The notes beneath the pieces were generated by a model. That model was given only the letters and a program-made list of their open reading frames with translations. It was not told the DNA's origin and made no database searches. The translations under genes were made by a program, and so were the position numbers. DNA of 64,000 nucleotides from Pseudomonas sp. BCA17 (GTDB lineage Bacteria > Pseudomonadota > Gammaproteobacteria > Pseudomonadales > Pseudomonadaceae), in contig NZ_SGWI01000001.1 of assembly GCF_004519405.1 (NCBI RefSeq), positions 62,001-126,000 of the forward strand. Reading direction: 5' to 3'. Position 1 is the first letter of the stretch, and each line of letters starts with the position of its first letter. Positions 49,001 to 57,846 of this stretch are shown here, one piece after another.

Positions 49001-52000
49001 TGAACGTGTCCGGCGGCAATCTGGTTAACACCCATGGGTCACTGATGGGCGACGCGCATCTGGTGCTCGACCTGCAAGGCAACCTCGGCAACGTCAACGG
49101 CAAGATCGCCGGCACTGAGTCGCTGGCGCTGTTGCGTGCTATCGAGGTGGATAACCGTGGCGGCCAACTGGCCAGCCAGGGGCGACTGTCACTGGCGATG
49201 GGTGGCTTGAACAACAGCCAGAGCGGCACCGTCGCGTCCAAGGGGCCACTGGCAATTAACGCCAGCGCTGTCGTGCAAAACAACGCCGATGGCTTGATCT
49301 ACAGCCAAGACGGCGACCTGCAGATCAACGCCCTTGGCCTGAGCAACGCGCAAGGCAAACTGCAAGGGCAAAACGGCCTGCGTGTCGAGGTCAATGGCGA
49401 CCTCGACAATCAGGGCGGCAATATCATCAGCCAGACCGGGGACGCGCACCTTAAGGCCGGTAACCTCGACAACCGTGGCGGTGTACTTGCCGCGCTCAAG
49501 GGCAACATCGAGGCCGGTGTGGTCGGTGTATTGCGCAACGGCTATGACCTGAGCGGCAATCGCAAGGGCGGCGTGATTCAGGGGCAGCGTCTGCTGCTGA
49601 ATGCCGGTCAGCTCGACAACCAGGGCGGCTATGTTGGTGCACAGTCCGGTGACGCGCTGCTGACCCTCGCCGCGCTGAATAATCAGCAAGGCGCGTTGTA
49701 TGCCAAGGGCCTGATGCGGGTCAATGGCGGCAACCTGGATAACACCGGCGGGCAGATCGCCGGTGACCAGATAGCGCTGGGCCTCAATGGCCAACTGACT
49801 AACCAGAATGGCCTGATTGAAAGCAGTAATACCCTGGCAGTAACGGCCAATGCCGTCGACAACCAGGGCGGCAAGCTGCGTGCGTTGGGGCGTACAGGCA
49901 GCACGCAATTCCAGATCGGCAGCGTGTTCGATAACCGCAATGGCATCGTGGAAACCGCCAACCAGGACTTGAGCCTGGCAGCCGGCAGCTTCCAGAACAT
50001 TGGCGGGCGCTTGCTGCACATGGGGGAGGGGACTTTCGACATTTCCTTGCCTAACGTGACCGGCGCCGGCGGCACCGTTGTTACCCGTGGCGGCCTGACC
50101 TTGAACGCCGACACCTGGACCAATACCAGTGTCATCCAGGCCGGGCGCTTGAACGTCAATGTCAATAACTTCACCCAGACCGAAACCGGGCAGCTGTTGG
50201 CGTCCTCGCACTTGGAAGGCAAGGGCGGCAGTTGGGTCAACAACGGGTTGATTGCCAGTGATGGCAGTCTCAATCTGGCGTTGACGGGCTCCTACAGTGG
50301 TAGCGGACGCGTCAGCAGCGCAGACACTCTGGGCATCACAGCGGCATCGTTAAGTCTCGATGCCGCCTCAAGCATCACGGGCGGTCGCGCAACGACGGTC
50401 AGCGTTGGAGGGCAGTTGACCAATCTGGGGCGTATCAGCTCCATGGGGAATTTGGCAATCAGCGCCGCAACCCTGAATAACTACGGCACCCTCGGCAGCG
50501 GTGAGGGGCTACAGGCTGACGCGCAAACATTGCTCAACGAGCGTGGGTCAATCATCAGCGGTGGTGACATGTCATTGCTGACCGATAACTTTACCAATCG
50601 ATATGGCGACGTTTACAGCTTGGCCACGTTGTGGGTTGGGGGGGATAAGCAAGGGCGCTGGTCCAGCAGTTTGAACAATATCTCCGGCAACCTGGAAAGT
50701 GCCGGCGATATGACGCTGCGTGTTGGAACGATAGAAAACAAAAAAGACTTCTTTAATGTTTCCTCAGCACTGGTCTCTGGTGCCATCGGAATGAGAGGTA
50801 CCGCCCCACGAGCAGGGCATATGGTTCTGATGGAGGAGTATGAGTCGAAGGTAGAGTCGGAAGCTGTTTCCGGCACTATATCGTCAGGCAGGAATTTGGA
50901 TGTTCAGGGGCGTAGCCTCTTGAATTCCGCTTCGGTTATTTCGGCAGCCGGGAACATCACTGCCGCACTGGAAAACTTCAGCAATGTGGGCGCGACACTC
51001 GGCAAGTATTCGGTGCTCAAGTCGTTCAACCTACCGGGGGTTAAAAAAGAGAAAGACATCGCGCGACTCTGGCGTTCGATAATGGAATACAACGCTGCCA
51101 ATGATCCGTCCTATAGGATTCAAGGCGCTGGTGCGAATCGAGCAGGCACACTGCGCTTCTGGGATGCAAATTGGAACGAGTCAACGGTAACTCCCACCGC
51201 GAGGACGGGTGGAACGGCCCAGCGACAAATTAACCTGACGTTTGGCTGGCAAAATTACACCGTATTCAATTTCAACCTCGCCGCACTGTTCCCTGAGCCT
51301 GCTTACAGACCGGGCAACAATCCGGCGCTGCCAAGCACGCTGAGCGGCGTCGGCTTCTATGATCAGAAAGTAATAACCAAGTCAGGTAGTGCAGGGTCGG
51401 CTCAAGCCATCGTTCAGGCTGGGGGAGCAGTTCAGATCACAGCCAGCAAGAACCTTGTCAACAGTGTTGTTCAAGAGGGGAAACCGGTATCGATCGGTGG
51501 CGGGCGAGGGGTTGATCCGACTCGCCCGGTGGCCAACGCTGTTGTAGTGATCGACGTGAATTCGCAGTTGCCACCCGATCTCGCCCAAAAACAAGTCAAC
51601 CCACTAACCCTGCGCGGGTTCAGCCTGCCAACCGGCACCCACGGGCTGTTCCATCTCAGTTCCCAGGCGGTCGATGGCACCCAGGCTGCACAGGCCAATA
51701 CCGGCCCGCAAAGCTGGACCATGGGCGGTGCCAGCGTGGGCCTGACGCAACGCCAGGACGTACAACCGGCTCTCGGGCTGCGTACATTCGATGTGGCGAA
51801 GGTCGCGCAGGAGAGCGCTGCGACTCGCCAATTGGACCCGATAGCACGCCAGGTCAGCGGCGTCACCGTCAGCACCAAGGCGTTGGACGTTTCCGCGCCA
51901 AACGATGTCGACAACGGCGGCGCCTGGACCCCTGGTCAGATCACCACGGGTGAAATCGCCCGCGGCGATAGCATCAACACCCAAAATCCGTCTGCAGGTT

Positions 52001-55000
52001 CGAACCTGCCAACGGGCAAGGTCACGGCGCCTGGTGACCTGCCGGATCTGGCGCTGACAGAACGCGATACCCGCGTAGCGCTCACTACACCGAGCGACCC
52101 ATCGCGCCCCACCATCAACATTCCGGGGGTGACCCCGGTGATGCCAGGCATCCAGCCGGTGGTCAGCGTGGCCACCCCACAAAGCCAGGGCAGCCGCCCG
52201 ACTCAAGTGGCCGCCGTTGTCGCCCAACCCCTGGACGCGGACGCGCAAACCACGCCGGTCGCCAGCCAGACCATCAACCGCGTACAAGGCTTTACGCCGA
52301 CTGGGCCGGTGCCGCAGCCGCATAAATACTTGATCGAAACCAACCCGGTGCTTACTGAACTCAAGCAGTTCATGAGTTCGGACTACCTGCTTTCAGGCTT
52401 GGGCTACAACCCCGATGAGAGTGCCAAACGCCTGGGCGACGGGCTCTATGAGCAACGCCTGATTCAGCAAGCCGTGCAGGCACGCACGGGGCAGCGTTTT
52501 ATCGACGGTCAGAATACCGACGAGAAACTGTTCAAGTACTTGATGGATAACGCCATCAGCAGCAAGCAACAACTGAACCTGGCAGTGGGCGTGTCCCTGA
52601 CCTCACAGCAAGTTGCAGCGCTGACACACGACATCGTGTGGCTGGAGCAGCATGAAGTGAACGGTGAGAAAGTGCTGGTGCCGGTGCTTTATCTGGCGCA
52701 GGCCGACAACCGCCTGGCGCCGAGCGGTGCCTTGATCGCGGGTAACGACCTGAACCTGATTGCCGGCGAAAACCTGGAGAACGCCGGCACCCTGCGAGCC
52801 AGTAACAACCTCTCGGCCAAAGCCGGCAACGACCTGACGAACAGCGGCGTGATCGAAGCCGGTAACCGTCTGGACTTGCTGGCGGGCAACAATATTGTCA
52901 ACAAGTCCGGCGGCATCATTGCCGGGCGCGATGTCACGCTGACGGCCGTCCATGGTGATGTGCTCAACGAGCGCGCCGTCACCCGTACCGGCGACGGCAC
53001 GGCGACACGGCGTGATTACCTCGACAGCGTGTCACGTATCGAGGCTGCCAATGACCTGACCCTCAAGGCTGGTCGCGACGTGGCCAATACGGGTGGTGTG
53101 CTGCAAAGCGGGCGCGACACCCTGATCACTGCCGGGCGCGATGTGCGTATTGACGCCGTTGAACAGCGCAATGGCTTCGACATGGGCAGCCGCCTGCGCA
53201 CAGAAACCGTGACACAAAACGGCGCCAGCGTGGAGGCCGGTCGTGACCTTACGGTGTCGGCAGGGCGCGACTTCTCCGCCATCGCCAGCCGCATCGACGC
53301 CAAGCGCGACCTGAATATTTCGGCCACCGAAAACCTGAGTGTTTCGTCTGCGGCCGACGAGCAGCATTCCTCCAGCAAATCCAAAAAGGTCACCCAGTCC
53401 CAAGACCACATCCGCCAGGTGTCCAGCGTGCTGACGGCCGGTGGCGACGTGTCGTTGAAGGCCGGCAAAGACCTGGAACTGACCGCCAGCCGAATTGCCG
53501 GTGGCGGCAACGTCGCGCTCGAAGCTCAGCGCGACCTCAGCATCCTCTCGGCACTCGACGAAGACGCATCGTTCTACTCGAAAAAGAGCAAAGGCTCGTT
53601 CGGTCGCAGCAAAAGCGAACAACGCGAAAGCTACGACAGCACCAACGTCGCCTCCGTGGTTGAAGCCGGCAAAGACCTCACCCTCAATGCCAGCAAAAAA
53701 GCTGATGGCGGCATGAACATCGAAGGCGGACGTGACGTTACCGTAATCGGCAGCCAGCTGAAGGCCGGCGGCGACATGTTGCTGGGCGCCACGGGCGATA
53801 TCGCCGTGCTATCGGGTGTCGAGGAGCATGGCTCGTACAGCAAGAAGACCAAGTCCGGGTTCCTCGGGCTCTCCAAAAGCGGCAAGAGCCAGCTGAAAAC
53901 CACCGCCAGCCAAGTCGGCAGCGAGTTGGAAGCGGGCCATGACGTGGTGGTGGCTGCGGGTAATGACGTGCGGTTGCGCGCAAGTGAGATCAGGGCTGAG
54001 AACGACACCGAGCTGCGCGCAGGTCTGGTGAACAGCACCGGCGACATCAACTTGGTTTCGGCAAATGACACCGCCTACAGCCGCAGCGAGGAATACAAGA
54101 AGAAATTTGGCTATGTGGAGAGGCCGACTTCGGTAGCGATCTCTTCGGCGAAAAAGGCTGGGCGTGAAGCGCAGAGCAGTACCAGCGTGGGCAGCCAGGT
54201 CAGTGCTGACCGTGACGCCACCTTGCAGGCCGAACGCGACATCAACCTGATAGGCAGCGGCATCAGTGCCGGGCGCAACGTCAGTCTGGACGCAGGTCGC
54301 GACGTCAACGTGGTCGCGGCTCAGAACACCAGCAGCGAACATAGCTGGGAGAAGAAAAAACAGACCGGCTCAAGTATTTCCAGTAACGGCAATGGCTTCA
54401 GCGTCTTTGCGGGCACCGAAGGCACCACGAAAAAAGACCGCCTGGAACACGAGACCGCCGCAGGCAGCCAGATCAGTGCCGGTCAGGACGTTGCGATCAA
54501 CGCCAAACGCGATATTAACCAGCGCGGCTCCGACCTCAATGCGGTTAATGATATTGACCTGACGGCTGGGAGAAATATCAACATCGATGCAGCGCGTGAA
54601 AGCACGCTCACCGAGCAACTGCGACAAAAAGAGAGCAATGGCCTGGGAGCTTCGATCAACCACAACTACGCCAATACCAAGGACGCGGTGAGTGGAGCGG
54701 GGAAGGGCGAGGACAATGTCAGCAAGGGTTCCAGTACCCTTAAAGCGATTGATGGTGTCGCTCAGTTCGTCAATGGCCCGACAGCTGATGTGAAGTTTGG
54801 CAACAGCAAGCAGAGCTCCAGCGAGCAAGTAATTGAGCAGACCAACCGGTCCTCGACGCTCAATGCCGGCAAAGATCTCAACCTTAACGCTGGCAACGAC
54901 GTGGTGGTGAAGGGTAGCCAATTGGGCGCCGGTCGCGACATCAACATTAAAGGTCGCGACGTGACCCTTGATATCGCCAAAGGCAGTGTCAGTGAGCAAA

Positions 55001-57294
55001 CCACTAACACCCAGAGTTGGGGCGGTATTCATGGCGGCACCAGTGGCGGGATCAAGGTCGGTGTCGGCGGCAGTTATGGCACCGCCACGGGCGACAGTGC
55101 CCAGGGCACCTCTACGCCTACGCAACTTGATGCTGGTCGCGATATCAACCTCAAGGCAAGTAATGACCTCAACCTGATTGGTACACAGGCCAAGGCGCAA
55201 CGAGATATTGAGCTGAATGCCGGCAAGGATTTGAATATCCGTTCGGCGCATAACGACAGCACCAGCGAGAACAATCGCCACAGTGGTGGCGGGGAGGCGG
55301 GTCTTACCTTTGGCTCCGATGGCATCGGCGTCTATGTCAGTGTGAGCTTGGGCAAAGGCAACCTGGAACGAGAAGGCCAACGTCAACAAGAGGCATACCT
55401 CTACGCAGGCGACCGCCTGGGGTTCAACAGCGGTAAGGACACCAACATCGGCGGTGCCAACCTACGGGGTGATGAAGTGCTAGGCCGTGTCGGTGGCAAC
55501 CTCAACGTTTCCTCGGTGGCTGATACCGGCAAGGTCAAGGGCAAAGAGTTTGACATTAGCGTTACGGCTACCATCGGCCCGGGAGCGGGTGTCAGCGGTT
55601 CGGTCGGCTATGGCCAAACCACCGGCAAGACCGACTGGGTTGAAGAGCAAACCAGCATCACTGGCAAAAACAAAGTCGATATTCGTACCGAGAACCACAC
55701 CCAGATCGACGGTGCCGTCATTGCCGCCGACAACGGCAACCTTAAACTGGACACCGGTACGCTGGGCTTCAGCGATATTGCGGGGCAGGACAAAGAGCAC
55801 GGCTACTACCTGAACGTGGGCGGAACCTACAAAGCCGGGAGCAGTGACAGCAAAGGCAACACCGTACAAGACAGTAGCCAGACAGGTAAGGGCAAGGAAG
55901 GCAAGACGGGTTGGAGCGTTGAAGGATGGAACTACGAAAAAGACCGTGAGCAGATTGTCCGTGCAACCGTAGGGACCGGTGAGATCGTTGTACGCAAGGA
56001 TGCCGAAACAGGTGCTGACTCCACGACCGGTTTGAACCGCGACGTGGGCAAGGCCTATGAAATCACTAAGGATGAAGAGAAACGCACCGATCTGTATGCA
56101 AGCAGTTCCTCGATTGATTCAGTGCTTAAACCGGGAGAAACGCTGAAGCAGTGGTCTGACGGACTATTGAACTACAACAAAACCGCCCTGGACAACTTCA
56201 ACAAGGCGGCGGGGGCACTGAATGCGGTGGTCAATCGCGTGGATACCATGTTGGGCCGCCCCATGGATGCTCGCGCAGAAGCCATGGCCGGTAAAGACTT
56301 GGCGGAAAGCACGCTGGAAGCGCTGTTACTCTCTGGAATGAAGCCCAAAGCTGCTATGGCGAAGATGGGAGACCCTGAGTTTATTGATAGCGTTCTCGGG
56401 AGCGTGGCGTCGTTAAACGGGATCGAACCTCGCGTTCTTGAAGGTGCCAAGCAGTTGCTTGAGTCGAGCACTTATGTACCCGATCCCCAGGCAATCGTAT
56501 TGAAAACGCAGGAGGTCAATCCGACCGGGATTGGTGAGCTTCACGATGTCATTCTTCAGCTGGGTGCGATACAGGCTTATAAAAACGCTCACCCTGAAAG
56601 TGCCGAAGCGATAGCCTATGTTATGGCTGCTGCTCAAGGGCCAAAAGGGGTTGCTCAATTTATTGTAATGAAGGCCGTAGAGGGGACTGAGGCGGGGCAG
56701 GTAATTTCAGACAATATGGACAGGGCAAGCGCTTTCGTAGGGCAAAAGGTCGCCCAAGTTATAGAAGGCACTGAATTAAATCCTGCGTTTGAAAACGACA
56801 AATATCTGATTGGCGGTGGTGAGCTGCTTTCCAGCATTTTGTTTGGGGCGATGCCTGCACGCAAAGGTAAGGGAGGGAAAGACTCGGATGTAAAGGATCG
56901 ACCAGCCGATCACTTTAATGATAAAAAAGCCCCCGAAACTATTTTGGGCGGCGCTCACAAAGACACGAGCAAACCGGTTAATGATAAATTGGACTCTCAT
57001 CATTGCCCAGCGAAAGGCTGTTATGTCGGGGCCCCGATAAGCTCGAAGGACGGTCCTGCGATAAAAATGGACCCCAAGGATCATGCGGACACGGCTAGCC
57101 ATGGGCGTTCAAAAGAGGCAGACGCCTATCGTGCAAAGCAAGAAGAATTGCTAGGCCAAGGAAAGCTGAAAGAGGCGATCCAAATGGACGTGGATGATAT
57201 AAGAGGAAAATTCGGCAATAAATATGATGATGCTATAAAGCAAATGCTCGATTATGCAGATACTTTGAATCCAGATGATTTCAAGAAAAGGTGA
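40042..57294 (+). CDS. Giant TpsA/CdiA-type contact-dependent inhibition exoprotein
   Basis: One uninterrupted frame encodes 5750 residues. Layout: extended signal peptide (1-48); TPS secretion domain (about 50-300, with [20 protein letters not shown]); and FHA-1 filament repeats of L-D-N-x-x-G type (about 340-3350), containing seven copies of an 80-residue super-repeat. A non-repetitive region follows (about 3510-3810, the position of the receptor-binding domain in CDI proteins), then a Pro/Thr-rich linker (about 3870-4100). FHA-2 repeats with charged RDV/KDL turns (about 4230-5250) lead to a pre-toxin helical region (about 5350-5620) and a C-terminal toxin (about 5650-5750). The toxin has a D-S-H-H motif (HH codons 56998-57003), the [18 protein letters not shown] block and an [18 protein letters not shown] helix. 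This fits an HNH/EndoVII-like SHH nuclease. No VENN motif was found. Base composition drops sharply after about 56580. Confidence 0.93.
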   Translation: [5750 protein letters not shown]

Positions 57295-57300
57295 TAATGT

Positions 57301-57720
57301 ATGATTTTTGATTATTTGACGACGGGTTCAATTGGCCCCCTAGGCGTTGGTATGCCGAGAGCAGAAGTTCGCTCTTGCTTAGGTGAAGAGTTTAGAACGT
57401 TCAAGAAAACGTTTTTGTCGTCAAATACGCTGGACGCCTTTGATCATCATGCTGTGCACGTTTATTATGACGATGCTGATCTTGTAAAGGGCGTGGAGCT
57501 GTTTTCGCCGATAAACTTTTTCTGGCGTGGGAAAAGACTTTTAGGTGAAAGTTATGCTGAGCTGAAAAAATATTTGGTTCACCAGGGCGTCGTTTTTTCT
57601 TCAGATGATTTTGGAGTTGAAGTCGATGCGCTTGGGATGGGGTTCTATATTCCGGATATTAGTGATGATGGTGATTTTGCGACAGTTAAAAGTGTATATA
57701 TTGACTTGACTGTCGGCTGA
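57301..57720 (+). CDS. Cognate immunity protein of the exoprotein toxin
   Basis: A 139-residue acidic protein starts 6 bp after the exoprotein stop, with AGGTG inside the end of that gene as ribosome-binding site. It is AT-rich like the toxin tip. No named family is recognised; segments such as VELFSPINFFWRGKRLLGESYAELKKYL look like small cytoplasmic immunity proteins. Position directly behind the toxin tip is the main evidence for an immunity role. Confidence 0.75.
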   Translation: MIFDYLTTGSIGPLGVGMPRAEVRSCLGEEFRTFKKTFLSSNTLDAFDHHAVHVYYDDADLVKGVELFSPINFFWRGKRLLGESYAELKKYLVHQGVVFSSDDFGVEVDALGMGFYIPDISDDGDFATVKSVYIDLTVG

Positions 57721-57754
57721 GTGGGTAGGCGACGGAAAAGGAAAAGAGAAGATA

Positions 57755-57836
57755 AATATTGGTAAGACCACGTTTTTGAGTTTTTTAGTTCAGTCGAGTT
57801 TTTTTAAAAAATAGGAGTAATGGTGGTCTTACCCTG
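57755..57836. repeat. Inverted-repeat element R1, type A (degenerate)
   Basis: AAATATTGGTAAGACCACG at the left pairs with GTGGTCTTACC at the right. The interior holds TTTTTTAG-TTCAG and TTTTTAAAAA. It is a diverged member of the AAATAGGGGTCAGACCACG family seen throughout this region. Confidence 0.75.
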
Positions 57837-57846
57837 AGAAATCCTT

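Noticed and set aside
40900..50000. Long open frames on the minus strand and repeated short motifs, possibly CRISPR-like
   Set aside because: They are shadows of the FHA-1 repeats; spacing and sequence follow the protein repeat, with no palindromic direct repeats or unique spacers.
56000..57000. VENN or similar class motif separating the pre-toxin and toxin domains of the exoprotein
   Set aside because: Not found in the translation; the domain border is placed from composition and motif position only.
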